A stretch of 36,441 nt of DNA, taken from an uncultured Bacteroidales bacterium. GTDB taxonomy: Bacteria; Bacteroidota; Bacteroidia; Bacteroidales; P3. Each line of letters opens with the position of its first letter. The first letter of the stretch is position 1. The stretch is taken from assembly GCA_937915785.1 (NCBI GenBank), contig CALGGY010000010.1:1-36441 (forward strand), given 5' to 3'. Positions 1 to 8,675 of this stretch are shown in pieces. The notes under the pieces are model-generated. The model did not search any database. It had not been told where the DNA came from and saw only the letters and a list, made by a program, of their open reading frames with translations. The position numbers and the translations under genes are program-made.

Positions 1-425
1 TGGTTTTGGGAGTAGTACTTCATATTATTTTAACATTGAATTGTGCGATTCTTTTATTAAAATGACGTTTATTTGCATGCTTTAGTATTTGAATGTCAGA
101 AATTTATTATTATTTAGCAGACCCTAAAGTGAACTTTTATCAGTTATAAATTATAAACCAGAGTCAGCCCAAATCAGGAAAAGACACCATGAAAGGGAGA
201 AACTTTTAATCCCCCCCCTTTTTGAAAGGGGAACTAAATCCGCCTAACCCACTTTGTAATGGGAACTTTTTGCTTCACCAACCTGTTATCAACCACATGC
301 CACAAATATTCCTTCATTTGCCTCATAGCATAACCGCCAACCTCGCCCTACCTGGCAATAAATCGCAACGTTTGCCGTTATTACCACAGTTATTAACCTG
401 CTAAAACACAATAATCATGTAAGAG
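1..425. other. Gene-free leader upstream of the TonB receptor
   Basis: No coding region is convincing here; the only open frame (222-404) lacks any recognisable feature and overlaps repeat sequence. The first 180 bp are A/T-rich and contain TTTATTTGC at 68-76, a weak match to the Bacteroidota -7 box, so the receptor could have a leader of about 340 nt. I looked for a cobalamin riboswitch because many BtuB-like receptors have one, but saw no recognisable B12 box. The stretch 204-263 holds a C-rich palindromic repeat and a second imperfect palindrome, CCCACTTTGTAATGGG, at 248-263. Confidence 0.6.
204..233. repeat. C-rich palindromic intergenic repeat, copy 1
   Basis: A TTTAAT word is followed by a run of eight C, five T, then GAAAGGGG, forming an imperfect CCCC-TTT-GAAA-GGGG palindrome. 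The element at 36286-36316 has the same organisation (TTTAAT, C-run, CCCCCTTTGAAAGGGGG), so this is a dispersed repeat and not a gene-specific terminator. Confidence 0.6.
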
Positions 426-2477
426 ATGAAAAAACGTATCAAAAAAAACAACATCGCATATCGTTTCAAACGATTCTGCCGCAAGGCCTACGCTGCTTTC
501 AACTCGCTGCACCGCGAGGTAACCATCGGGCGCGTGGCCACTTACATAGCCGACAAGCAGTTGCGTAAGGCAGTGGCGGCTGCGGCCATGGCTCTGACGT
601 TGCTCCCAACCAACCACGCCATGGCGCAAACCGACGATTCGGAGGATATGATAACCTTGCCAGAGGTCCGCATAAGCGTTTCCACCGACACCGTCGTAAA
701 CACCCCCCAACCGGCGGTGGTGCTGACTACAAAAGATTTTTCCAACACTTCGGTACGCTGCATTGGCGACCTGCTTGAATTGCTTCCGGGCATCGACATC
801 CGCAGCCGCGGAACCAACGACGTGCAGGGCGACATTGCCGTTCACGGCGGCACTTTCGACCAGATGATAGTGCTCCTCAACGGCATCAACATCACCGACG
901 TACAAACCGGACACCATAACCTCGACATGCCTATCGACATTTCGATGGTGGAACGGGTGGAGCTGCTCACCTCCTCCACTTTGCTCGCTCGTGGCATAGT
1001 GTCGTACTGCGGAGCGGTGAACATAGTTGTTTCCGACACCTACGCCGACCGTCTTTTGGCCGAGGCAAGCGCCGGCAGCTACGGCACCGCAAAACTGTCG
1101 GTGCTGGGCACCAAGCTGATAGGCAGCTGGGCCACCACCGTGGCGGCTTCGTACAACCGCAGCGACGGATACATGCGCAACACCGACTACCGCTACGGAA
1201 ACCTCTTTTTGCAAGCCATACACCACTCACCAAATAGCAACTGGCACCTGCAATTAGGCGGACAGATGAAAGATTTTGGCAGCATGGCGTTCTACAGCAC
1301 CTCCTATCCCGACCAATACGAGGCCACACGCACCCTTACGGCGTCGGCCACCAACCTGCGGCGCATAGGCAAGGTACGCTTGGCAAGCGACATATACTCG
1401 CGGGCGCACTCCGACCGTTTTGAACTGTTCCGCGAGGGCTACGCCGACGCTCCCGAATGGTACGGCGGACACAACCGCCACTTGGCAGCCACGTCGGGAC
1501 TGCGGAGCAGGGCCTTGTTCAACGTGGGGCGGCATGGCGAACTGATGACCGGCATCGAACTGCGGCACGAAGGCATTGCCAGCAACGTGCTGGGCACACC
1601 GCTTGACACACCACTGTGCCTTTTCGGGACGCAGTACCCAAAGGCAGCCTCGCGATTGGCCACAAGCCTGTTTGCCGGATACAACTTCTCCATGGGAGGA
1701 TGGCAGGCATCGGCAAGCGCCCTTACAGTGTATAGCAACTTTTTCGGATGGAACTACGGCCTTTCGGCAAACGCCGCCTATCGGTTCAACCGCCATCTGC
1801 GAATGCAGGCCGCTGTGAGCCGCACCTACCGCATGCCCACTTTCACCGACCTGTACTACCAAAGCGTGAACCAACGTGCCAACCCCGACCTCAACGGCGA
1901 ACAGGCATGGTCGGGCGAAGCCGAGATACGCTACACCGACAGGCACGCCACAGCTTCGGCATTGGTATATTACCGCTCAGGAAAGGACGTTATAGACTGG
2001 ATTCGCCGCCCTGACGAGGAAATTTGGTATTCGATGAACCACACCGAGGTAGATGCCGTGGGAGTGGACATCGCCGGACGATACAATTTCGACAAATTCA
2101 TCAACGCCATTGGCGGAAGCTACTCCTACTGCGGTATCAAGCAGGATGCCGGCGGCATGATATCCGGCTCGGTGCTCGACTATCTGCGGCACAAGGCTCA
2201 GGCCTACGTGGTGCTGGCTCCGTGGGACAAACTGCGAATGAAAATCGACGCCACCTACCGTTTCCGCGAAGGGCAGTATGTGGACGCTGGCGGCAACGTT
2301 TGCAACTACGGTGGAGTGTTTCTGCTCAATGCCAAAGCGGAGTATTTGCTGAAAGATATAACTCTGTTTGCACAGATAAACAACATTGCCAACAGTGAGT
2401 ACCGCGACCACGGCGGAGTGCCGCAACCCGGCACCATGATATTTGCCGGAGCAAAACTGAGCTTAGGCAACAAATAA
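426..2477 (+). CDS. TonB-dependent outer-membrane receptor (BtuB-like)
   Basis: This 683-residue protein is a TonB-dependent receptor, expected in the outer membrane for TonB-driven import of a chelate or vitamin. Residues about 75-190 form the plug domain, seen as the LLELLPGIDIRSRG stretch, the GGTFDQMIVLLNGI loop and the ISMVERVELL segment. The rest is rich in alternating aromatic beta strands and has the usual RTYRMPTFTDLYY and NPDLNGEQAW barrel signatures. The N-terminus is long: a basic 35-residue stretch (FKRFCRKAYAAFNSLHREV) precedes the hydrophobic core and the likely cleavage after AMA. This looks like the extended export signal of some Bacteroidota receptors. The substrate is not evident; the overall pattern resembles cobalamin receptors, but there is no B12 riboswitch or btu neighbour. 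The start at 426 is the first ATG of the frame. Confidence 0.9.
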   Translation: MKKRIKKNNIAYRFKRFCRKAYAAFNSLHREVTIGRVATYIADKQLRKAVAAAAMALTLLPTNHAMAQTDDSEDMITLPEVRISVSTDTVVNTPQPAVVLTTKDFSNTSVRCIGDLLELLPGIDIRSRGTNDVQGDIAVHGGTFDQMIVLLNGINITDVQTGHHNLDMPIDISMVERVELLTSSTLLARGIVSYCGAVNIVVSDTYADRLLAEASAGSYGTAKLSVLGTKLIGSWATTVAASYNRSDGYMRNTDYRYGNLFLQAIHHSPNSNWHLQLGGQMKDFGSMAFYSTSYPDQYEATRTLTASATNLRRIGKVRLASDIYSRAHSDRFELFREGYADAPEWYGGHNRHLAATSGLRSRALFNVGRHGELMTGIELRHEGIASNVLGTPLDTPLCLFGTQYPKAASRLATSLFAGYNFSMGGWQASASALTVYSNFFGWNYGLSANAAYRFNRHLRMQAAVSRTYRMPTFTDLYYQSVNQRANPDLNGEQAWSGEAEIRYTDRHATASALVYYRSGKDVIDWIRRPDEEIWYSMNHTEVDAVGVDIAGRYNFDKFINAIGGSYSYCGIKQDAGGMISGSVLDYLRHKAQAYVVLAPWDKLRMKIDATYRFREGQYVDAGGNVCNYGGVFLLNAKAEYLLKDITLFAQINNIANSEYRDHGGVPQPGTMIFAGAKLSLGNK

Positions 2478-2501
2478 TTTTTTCAATAGCAGGTTGATAA
2501 C

Positions 2502-2537
2502 AAAAGGACGCAGACTCGGTTTTGCGTCTTTTTTTTT
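2502..2537 (+). terminator. Intrinsic terminator of the TonB receptor gene
   Basis: GACGCA (2507-2512) pairs with TGCGTC (2523-2528), followed by a run of T to 2537. A-tracts before the stem extend it. It lies 25 bp after the receptor stop and also separates it from the convergent pseudogene. Confidence 0.8.
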
Positions 2538-2562
2538 GCACAAAGCAGATTAAAAAATTGAT

Positions 2563-3538
2563 TTACAGAAAAAACAGACCGACTTCCGCCACCCTTATCA
2601 GTGCCACCACCACTTCGCTCGGCCTTACCTTTTGGTGGAACATCATCGCCGACGGGGCTATGATAAGCACGGGGGTGAGTGCAAAAATGGTCTGTGCCAC
2701 ACCTGTGGAGATGTATTGCCTGACCAGCAGCGAAAGATTCACCCCCACAAAGGGGCCGAGAACACCATAGACAAGGCTGCGGCGCGCATGGCATGGCGAT
2801 CGCTCACTGCATGGCGCAACTCTGTCCTCTCCAGTTGTTTCCAAAAACCACGAGCAGCAACAGAAACCCCACAAGTACAATGCTTCCGCATATTATTGTG
2901 GAGGCAAACGATCTGCCGACATTCAGCGGCAGCGGAACTATTGCACCGGGTGCTGCTGCGGTGGCGTCGATACCGGCGTTGGCAATGGCGCTGGTGTAGT
3001 GCACCAGTCCTTGCTTGCTCAGCACCAGTCCCACCCCTTGGCAGATACCGTCCATCACTGCAAAGAAAATGCCCTTGTCGGGAAGTTTAAGCTACAGGTG
3101 CCCGTTGTGGGGCTTGGCAAGTATCGAAATAGCTATGCCGCAAAGAGTTACCTCCATGCCCACCAAGGCGAGCGGACGCATGGTCTCGGCAAGCGGCAGA
3201 CGTCCCAACAGAGCCGCCGCAGGTGCCGAAAGCGTAATGAATAGTTGTCCAAAACGTGAACCGATGATGATATAGCCCTGCATCGGGCAGTATTCGCCGA
3301 TAGTGTAACCCACCACTCCCGAAAGCAGCAGCCCAAACCACGTCTGTGCGTCGGCGTAGCACGGATAGGGCGCTCCCATAATGAGTCATAGCGTTGGCAC
3401 AAGCAGCAGAAGCGACATGGTCATGCGCACCGCGTTGAACGGCAGCGACCCCATGCGTCTGGAGCCATCCACGGCTAAAAGCGCCGTGGCTGTCCACGAC
3501 ACCGCCACCACAAGGACAACAGTTTCACCAACAGGCAT
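2563..3538 (-). pseudogene. Decayed EamA/DMT-family transporter
   Basis: Read on the minus strand from the ATG at 3538, this is an inner-membrane drug/metabolite transporter of the EamA (10-TM) type broken by three lesions. A TGA at 3388-3386 interrupts after MSLLLLVPTL, probably a former TGG. A TAG at 3094-3092 follows AKPHNGHL, probably a former CAG. A frameshift lies between about 2880 and 2800. On either side the reading continues with family-like sequence: GYIIIGSRFGQLFITLSAPAAA, then MDGICQGVGLVLSKQG, then the final EamA repeat (GVAQTIFALTPVLIIAPSA and VALIRVAEVGLFFL) ending at the TAA at 2563. No single fragment could encode a working transporter. The lesions are few and hydrophobicity is kept, so the decay looks recent. 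Confidence 0.85.
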
Positions 3539-3550
3539 CGCAGATGGGGT

Positions 3551-4255
3551 TTAGCGCAATCCCTCCATGGCGCGTTGCAGAAAGCGGTTCAGCGGCAGGC
3601 TGGCTTTCCACACCTTTATCACTTCGTCGAAAAGCCGTGGGCTGTCTATCAGCTTGTCGGGCATGGTGTAGCTGGTGCAGTAGTCCTTGTATTTCAGCAG
3701 GTCGGCATATTCCCAGTCGTTGGGATAGCCTGTTGGAACACGCTGCAATTTTTTGGTAGTGAAAAAATCCGTGCCGAAATATTTTTTGTATGCCGGTGTG
3801 TCCATTATGGCAACAAAATCGTTGTAGCAATAGAAAATCTCCTGACGGATGGCTTTCAGCGCTTCGGGCGATGGCATAAAAATGCCTCCACCGAGGGTGC
3901 ATGTGCCTTCCAGTCCGTAGGCGGGTTCGGCGCCAAGCTGGAAATAATAGCCCGGAACGCCGCTGTTTTTCGGTCCCCACGATGAAAGGAAACACGACAC
4001 ATGGGTTTTGTAGGGCGTTTTGTCGGGCGAAAAACGGGTGTCGCGGTAAATGCGGTAAACGGAATTTTTGGCTGTCAATCCCGTAAGGGTGTCGTCGGCC
4101 ACCGACATTTCGTCGATAAGTGCCTGAGTGAAAGCCTCGAAAGCCTCTTTTATCTCTATCCAGTGGCCTTTGTGGGCGTTGAACCAGTCGCGGTTGTTGT
4201 TCATTGCCAGCTGTTGCAGGAAGGGCAACGTGTCGGGATGCAGTTGTACTGTCAT
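3551..4255 (-). CDS. DUF2461 family protein
   Basis: This 234-residue cytosolic protein matches the DUF2461/TIGR02453 family, whose function is unknown. Family hallmarks are the N-terminal FLQQLAMNNNRDWFNAHK, the central SVYRIYRDTRFSPDKTPYKTH and the GYYFQLGAE segment followed by GGGIFMPS. Length is normal for the family. It lies 67 bp downstream of pcm on the same strand and is probably co-transcribed with it. The next element downstream is the transporter pseudogene, whose start is 12 bp after this stop, so the pseudogene was probably once the last gene of this operon. Confidence 0.88.
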   Translation of the reverse strand: MTVQLHPDTLPFLQQLAMNNNRDWFNAHKGHWIEIKEAFEAFTQALIDEMSVADDTLTGLTAKNSVYRIYRDTRFSPDKTPYKTHVSCFLSSWGPKNSGVPGYYFQLGAEPAYGLEGTCTLGGGIFMPSPEALKAIRQEIFYCYNDFVAIMDTPAYKKYFGTDFFTTKKLQRVPTGYPNDWEYADLLKYKDYCTSYTMPDKLIDSPRLFDEVIKVWKASLPLNRFLQRAMEGLR

Positions 4256-4322
4256 ATTGTTGGTTAATCTATTGTCGGTTGCAATGTTTTTGGGGTCGTT
4301 TTTCTAAAAAGGCGCATTTTGT

Positions 4323-4988
4323 CTATCGAAAAAGAGTGTTCACCTTGCCCTGCACTTTTTCGAGCATGGGAACAAAACTGAAATTTCCGAAAGCCTCTTC
4401 TTCGTAATCGCTGTCGTTTTTCTTTGTTATTCGCCGCATTTCGCAATTTTCGGTGCCAACTGGAATAACCATTACACCGCCTGTTTTCAGCTGTTTCAGC
4501 AATTCGGGAGGCACCATTGGGGCGCCGCATGTTATCAGTATCTTGTCGAACGGTGCCGATGATGGAAGCCCCTGATATCCGTCGCCATGGTAGCATCGTA
4601 TAAAATATCTCATTTGCGAAATCACCTGTTGCGCTTTCTGGAAAAGCTCGTTGTGGCGTTCGATGGTAAGCACCCGTGCGCCCATAGCGGCAAGCACGCA
4701 GGCCTGATAGCCCGACCCTGTGCCTATCTCCAGAATTTTGTCGTTTTTCTGCACATCAAGCAACTGTGTTTGAAAAGCCACAGTGTGCGGGTGCGAGATT
4801 GTCTGATCGCATAAAATGGGCAACGGCCTGTCCTCGTAGGCAATGGCATCGAACGACTTGTCCACGAAAAAATGGCGCGGCACCTTGTTCATTGCGGCCA
4901 GCACCCTCTCGTCGGTTATCCCTTTTGTACGCAGCTCTTCTATCATGCGTTCGCGCAACCCCTTGTGTCTAAACGTATCTTCAACCAT
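4323..4988 (-). CDS. pcm: Protein-L-isoaspartate O-methyltransferase
   Basis: This 221-residue PCMT methylates L-isoaspartyl residues with S-adenosylmethionine, starting repair of age-damaged proteins in the cytosol. The active-site segment DQTISHPHTVA is present with the catalytic Ser at residue 65. Motif I of the Rossmann methyltransferase fold (EIGTGSGYQ, residues 87-95) and the later FDKILITCGAP strand also fit. Length is typical. The ATG at 4988 is preceded by an A/T-rich stretch with a possible -7 box about 33 bp upstream, which would give a very short leader. DUF2461 follows. Confidence 0.95.
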   Translation of the reverse strand: MVEDTFRHKGLRERMIEELRTKGITDERVLAAMNKVPRHFFVDKSFDAIAYEDRPLPILCDQTISHPHTVAFQTQLLDVQKNDKILEIGTGSGYQACVLAAMGARVLTIERHNELFQKAQQVISQMRYFIRCYHGDGYQGLPSSAPFDKILITCGAPMVPPELLKQLKTGGVMVIPVGTENCEMRRITKKNDSDYEEEAFGNFSFVPMLEKVQGKVNTLFR

Positions 4989-5020
4989 TTACTTGTCTTT
5001 TTTTCCATTTTTTTTGGTTT

Positions 5021-5029
5021 GCAAAAATA
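5021..5029 (-). promoter_or_regulatory. Possible -7 box for pcm
   Basis: The minus strand reads TATTTTTGC, fitting TAnnTTTGC, 33-41 bp upstream of the pcm ATG. No clear TTTG lies 19-20 bp further upstream, so the call rests on the -7 box alone. The rest of the 281-bp gap between pcm and the FAH-family gene shows no supported gene. Confidence 0.45.
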
Positions 5030-5269
5030 CATTTTTTTTGCGAGATAAATGCTATCCGCGACAACATTTCTTGAACAAACTTTGAACAATGGAAAAAACT
5101 GCCTTTCGCCGTAGCCAAACATGGAGCTGCCGTTACAAGTGCTGCAACCGACACCGCAATAAAAAACAATTGTAGTAAAAGCCCTATCACCCCTACCACT
5201 TAGGTTGAAAGACAATTGGCGACACCAACGCTTGATGTAATATAATGGTTTTTAAGCCAATACAGCTTA

Positions 5270-5884
5270 CTACTTTATTCGGCATTTTAGCAGCGGCATA
5301 TCCTCCAAAAAACCTTCCAGCGTGTCGCCAATATGCACTGGCCCAACTCCTGCAGGGGTGCCGGTAAACAGGTGGTCGCCGGTGCGTAGAGTCATATACT
5401 TGGATATTTCGGCAATAAGTTCGTCCACGCTGAAAAGCATCTGCGAAGTGTCGCCTGTCTGCACCTGTGCACCGTTCTGCAAAAGGCGGAATTTCAATTG
5501 ATTGACAGGTTTTCCCAATTTTTCGAGCGGCACGAAGGCACTCACTGCGGCGGAGCCGTCGAACCCCTTGGCCACTGTCCACGGGTTGCCGCCGCGTTTG
5601 GCCTCGGCCTGCAGGTCGCGGGCGGTGAAATCGATGCCAAGAGCCACCTCGCTGTAGTATTTGTGGGCAAAACGCGGCTGTATGCACTTACCCAAACGGT
5701 TGACGCGCACCACCAGCTCCAGCTCGTAGTGCACATTGGTAGAGAAATCCGGATAAAAGAACGGCTGGTTGGCAATGAGCAGGGCACTGTCGGGTTTGAG
5801 GAAAAAGATAGGCTCGGCGGGCACCACGGCGTCGAACTCGGCGGCATGGGCGGCGTAATTCTTTGCTACACAGATTATTTTCAC
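5270..5884 (-). CDS. Fumarylacetoacetate hydrolase (FAH) family protein
   Basis: This 204-residue protein is a single-domain FAH-family enzyme, a group of metal-dependent C-C hydrolases, decarboxylases and isomerases acting on 2-oxo acids. Visible hallmarks are the N-terminal CVAKNYAAHA, PIFFLKPDSAL, the metal-ligand strand HYELELVV, GIDFTARDLQ and the C-terminal LFTGTPAGVGPV loop. The substrate cannot be read from sequence. Translation probably starts at GTG (5884), because the exonuclease stop ends one base upstream (5886) and the N-terminal MKIICVAKNY is a standard family start. This spacing implies translational coupling in a kdsA - exonuclease - FAH operon. Confidence 0.88.
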   Translation of the reverse strand: MKIICVAKNYAAHAAEFDAVVPAEPIFFLKPDSALLIANQPFFYPDFSTNVHYELELVVRVNRLGKCIQPRFAHKYYSEVALGIDFTARDLQAEAKRGGNPWTVAKGFDGSAAVSAFVPLEKLGKPVNQLKFRLLQNGAQVQTGDTSQMLFSVDELIAEISKYMTLRTGDHLFTGTPAGVGPVHIGDTLEGFLEDMPLLKCRIK

Positions 5885-5885
5885 G

Positions 5886-6803
5886 TCAGAAAAGTTTTCC
5901 TTGTCCGCCGTTGAACTTCTGCCGCAGTTGGTTCAGTTTTTCCTCTTCGCGTTGCTTGGCAGCCTCCTCCTTCATTGCGTGGTATATCCTTGTTATCACC
6001 TGCTTGGTGGAGAGCGAGAAGTCGCCGTTCATCATCCAGCTGTAGTACGACGGTTCTACGGCAAACACCTCACGTACGGGTTTGTCCTTGTGCTTGCCGA
6101 AATTGAACACCTCCACGCCATTTTTTATGCCGATACGTCCTTCGAGGTCGGCCCACTGGCGGCTGCGAGAAAACTCGCTCAGAGCCTGTATGTCGTTGAC
6201 GATAGGCTTGCTTACGATGCCTTTTTCGTCGGTGTATTCGGCATCGGCGTAGCGTTGGAGCTGGGCAAGAAAAATCTCGTATGTGGCTTCGGTGTCGCCG
6301 TTGGCGGAATGTGCGTTGTCGAGGTTTTTGCCGCAGTAGAACTTGTAGGCGGCTTTCAGAGTGCGCGATTCCATTTTGTGGAAAATATTCTGAACATCAA
6401 CCAGATAGCGTTTCGATATGTCGAAATCGAAGCCGTTGCGCAGGAACTCCTCCACCAGCATCGGCACATCGAACTTGTTGGAGTTGTAGCCTGCAAGGTC
6501 GGCGTCGCCGATGAAGGCAAGCAGATCGGGGGCCAGCTCGCGGAAAGTGGGTTTGTCGGCCACATCGGCGTCGGTTATGTGGTGAACGGCAGTGGTTTCT
6601 TCGGGGATGTGGATGGTTTGCGCCACCTCCACTCCATTCCGAACCACATATTCGGCGGGACGGATACGGTAGGTGCGTTCGTCAACGGTGCCGTCCACAT
6701 TGGCGCGCAGCATGCATATCTCAACAATACGTGCCTGGCCTATCTGCAGGCCGGTAGTTTCGAGGTCGAAAAAAACCAACGGGCGTTTCAAATTCAGTTT
6801 CAT
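5886..6803 (-). CDS. DEDDh 3'-5' exonuclease (PolIII epsilon/ExoX-like)
   Basis: The 305-residue protein carries a DEDDh exonuclease domain in residues 8-180. Motif I is FFDLETTG (Asp13, Glu15), motif II NKFDVPM (Asp112), and motif III HSANGDTEAT (His165, Asp170). It should degrade DNA 3'-5' using two metal ions. The C-terminal part, about residues 210-285, contains VFNFGKHKDKPV and SYYSWMMNGDFS, which resembles the small C-terminal domain of ExoX-like nucleases. It is therefore more likely a stand-alone repair or processing nuclease than the replicative proofreading subunit. It sits 23 bp after kdsA and one base before the FAH-family start. Confidence 0.88.
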   Translation of the reverse strand: MKLNLKRPLVFFDLETTGLQIGQARIVEICMLRANVDGTVDERTYRIRPAEYVVRNGVEVAQTIHIPEETTAVHHITDADVADKPTFRELAPDLLAFIGDADLAGYNSNKFDVPMLVEEFLRNGFDFDISKRYLVDVQNIFHKMESRTLKAAYKFYCGKNLDNAHSANGDTEATYEIFLAQLQRYADAEYTDEKGIVSKPIVNDIQALSEFSRSRQWADLEGRIGIKNGVEVFNFGKHKDKPVREVFAVEPSYYSWMMNGDFSLSTKQVITRIYHAMKEEAAKQREEEKLNQLRQKFNGGQGKLF

Positions 6804-6826
6804 AGGTAAAAAAAAGTGTTTAATTG

Positions 6827-7660
6827 TTATTTAATCTCCGCATTGGCGGCTTTGTGAATCACAAGAAGGCGTTTCAGCACGTCTTCAACAAAATCCATGC
6901 GCAGCATGTTGGCTCCGTCGCTTTTGGCGTAGAGCGGATACGGATGGGTTTCGAGAAAGATACCGTCAACGCCCACGGCAACGGCGGCGCGGCCTATGGT
7001 TTCGATAAGCTCGGGGTTGCCTCCGGTGACGCCTGCCGGCTGGTTGGGCTTTTGCAGCGAGTGCGTGATGTCCATCACCACTGGCACGTTGTTCTGGCGC
7101 ATTATGGGGATGCCGCGGAAATCAACCACAAGGTCCTGATAGCCGAAGGTTGTGCCGCGTTCGGTAATCATTATGTCGGAGTCCTTTCCGCCGAAGTAGC
7201 GCACTTTGTCCACGGCGTGTTTCATGGCTTCGGGCGAGAGGAACTGTCCCTTTTTGATGTTCACCACCTTGCCCGTTTGAGCGGCGGCCTGCAGCAGCGA
7301 AGTCTGGCGGCAGAGGAAAGCCGGTATCTGCAGCACGTCCACAAACTGGGCTGCCATCTCGGCCTCCACCTCGTTGTGGATGTCGGTAACAATGGGCACG
7401 TTGTATTTCTTGGCTATCTCGCTAAGCAGCTCCAAGGCCTCCCAGTCGCCGATGCCGGTGAAGGAGTCCACGCGCGAGCGGTTGGCCTTGCGGTACGAGG
7501 CTTTGAAAGCGAAAGGTATCTGCAGGCGCTCGGTAATTTCCACAAGGTGTTCCACTATTTCGTATGGCACTACCTTGTCCTCCACCACGCAAGGACCGGC
7601 GATGAGGAAAAAGTGGCCCGTTTCGGTGTGTTTCAGCTTGGGTATGTTGGGGTACATCAT
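6827..7660 (-). CDS. kdsA: 3-deoxy-8-phosphooctulonate synthase
   Basis: KdsA condenses phosphoenolpyruvate with arabinose 5-phosphate to KDO 8-phosphate, the first committed step of the KDO branch for LPS. The 277-residue protein has the expected barrel signatures: FLIAGPCVVE, FKASYRKANRSR, DWEALELL, QIPAFLCRQTSLL, NIKKGQFLSPE, ERGTTFGY, VMDITHSLQ and FLETHPYP. Cys24 in AGPCVVE occupies the position that is Cys in metal-dependent KdsA and Asn in the E. coli metal-independent type, so the enzyme is predicted to need a divalent metal. Either of the first two Met codons could be the start. It leads a compact cluster with the exonuclease and FAH genes. Confidence 0.96.
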   Translation of the reverse strand: MMYPNIPKLKHTETGHFFLIAGPCVVEDKVVPYEIVEHLVEITERLQIPFAFKASYRKANRSRVDSFTGIGDWEALELLSEIAKKYNVPIVTDIHNEVEAEMAAQFVDVLQIPAFLCRQTSLLQAAAQTGKVVNIKKGQFLSPEAMKHAVDKVRYFGGKDSDIMITERGTTFGYQDLVVDFRGIPIMRQNNVPVVMDITHSLQKPNQPAGVTGGNPELIETIGRAAVAVGVDGIFLETHPYPLYAKSDGANMLRMDFVEDVLKRLLVIHKAANAEIK

Positions 7661-7682
7661 AGGTAAATGTATTTTTGTTAAT

Positions 7683-7718
7683 AAAAAAGAGAGTGCGGCA
7701 AAAAGGCCACCACTCTCT
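7683..7718 (-). terminator. Intrinsic terminator after the TPR gene
   Basis: On the minus strand GAGAGTGGTGGC pairs with GCCGCACTCTC around a T-rich loop, followed by six T. It lies just after the stop of the TPR gene (7752) and before kdsA, so kdsA probably has its own promoter in the remaining short gap. Confidence 0.8.
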
Positions 7719-7751
7719 ATAACTTATTGAATATCCGACGCACGCTAAGCG

Positions 7752-8426
7752 TCAGCCTTCGGTCATCTGTTCGGCCATGCCGATATATTTGTCTATCTGC
7801 CGGCCTTCGGTAGAGAAGGGGTATTTATCTTTTATCTGCTTGAAAGTCTTCAAAGCGTTGGCGTTGTCGTTGTTTTTCAAATAACCCATGCCAGCCTTGA
7901 AAAGGGCATAGGGGGCCGTAATTTCGTTGTCGTCCATTTTGGCGGCTTTCTCGTAGCGGCTGATGGCTTCTTTCACGTTGTTGAGTTCATAGTATGCGTC
8001 GCCTATCATTATCTGTGCCAAAATGGGGGTGAAATCATCTTTCAGCTTGCACGATTTCAAATAGTCGATGGCGCGGTTGTAATCGCCCTGACGCAGGCAG
8101 ATGATGCCGCAGTAATATTTGGCACGGTTGCCGGCCTTGGTGGAGCTGTAGTCGTCGGCAATGGCTTCCAAGCCCATGTGCAGGCTGTTGCCTTTCATAG
8201 CAAGCTGCAAAGAATCTTGGCCAAACCACTGCTCTGCCGCAAAAATAGCCTCCTCGGCAGTTTCCTCTCTGCTGTTGTTGTACGCACGTACAGCAAAAAT
8301 AGCGGCTATCACAACCAAAATAGCAATAATTGAGCCGATAAGCCACTTCTTGTTTTTCTCGATAAAAGCCTCGGTTTTGGAGACAACTTCCCCAATTTCA
8401 ACATTTTGTTTTTCTTTATTATCCAT
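7752..8426 (-). CDS. Membrane-anchored tetratricopeptide protein (YfgM-like)
   Basis: The 224-residue protein has a cytosolic N-terminal tail, one transmembrane helix at about residues 29-48 (WLIGSIIAILVVIAAIFAV) and a periplasmic part made of TPR units: residues about 100-130 (AKYYCGIICLRQGDYNRAI), 134-165 (ILAQIMIGDAYYELNNVKEA) and 172-205. This layout resembles YfgM/TPR_21 proteins that assist secreted proteins at the Sec translocon. The similarity is architectural, so a precise role is inference. It is a single transcription unit with a consensus promoter and its own terminator. Confidence 0.8.
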   Translation of the reverse strand: MDNKEKQNVEIGEVVSKTEAFIEKNKKWLIGSIIAILVVIAAIFAVRAYNNSREETAEEAIFAAEQWFGQDSLQLAMKGNSLHMGLEAIADDYSSTKAGNRAKYYCGIICLRQGDYNRAIDYLKSCKLKDDFTPILAQIMIGDAYYELNNVKEAISRYEKAAKMDDNEITAPYALFKAGMGYLKNNDNANALKTFKQIKDKYPFSTEGRQIDKYIGMAEQMTEG

Positions 8427-8460
8427 CTTTTATTCTACTTTATTTTGTCAAAATCAGTTT

Positions 8461-8492
8461 GCAAAGTTACGCTTTTTTTGTTGTTATACAAA
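8461..8492 (-). promoter_or_regulatory. Consensus Bacteroidota promoter of the TPR gene
   Basis: The minus strand carries TTTG (8492-8489), a 19-bp spacer and TAACTTTGC (8469-8461). This is the full sigma-ABfr consensus spacing, and the -7 box ends 35 bp before the ATG at 8426. Confidence 0.8.
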
Positions 8493-8639
8493 ATATTATT
8501 TCGATATTTAAAAAAAAATAACGAACAAAAAAAAGACATTAATCAACCAACTATTTGAACAACAAATACTTAAATGGATCATACACTTATCATACAATAA
8601 AAAAAAGAAAGAAAAGCTCAGAAATCGAAAAAAAAATCA

Positions 8640-8648
8640 TATCTTTGC
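8640..8648 (+). promoter_or_regulatory. -7 box for the dihydroorotate-dehydrogenase-like gene
   Basis: TATCTTTGC fits TAnnTTTGC and lies 27 bp before the ATG at 8676; no clear -33 TTTG is seen at the standard distance. AAAAAGGA just before the ATG is one of the few Shine-Dalgarno-like sequences in this window. Confidence 0.65.
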
Positions 8649-8675
8649 AGTGTATTTTTTGTAAAAAGGACAAAC

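Noticed and set aside
222..404. A 60-codon open frame upstream of the TonB receptor
   Set aside because: It overlaps the C-rich repeat, has no promoter or RBS and its translation has no recognisable pattern.
1..425. Cobalamin riboswitch in front of the BtuB-like receptor
   Set aside because: No B12-box-like sequence or suitable fold was recognised in the leader.
393..1226. Long open frame on the minus strand within the TonB receptor gene
   Set aside because: It is a shadow of the receptor reading frame; similar long antisense frames lie opposite kdsA, glyA, hbd and ychF because of codon bias.
4981..5199. A short hydrophobic minus-strand frame upstream of and overlapping the pcm start
   Set aside because: It overlaps the pcm start and the possible pcm -7 box, and only the first 25 residues look like a membrane helix; probably a by-product of A/T-rich spacer sequence.
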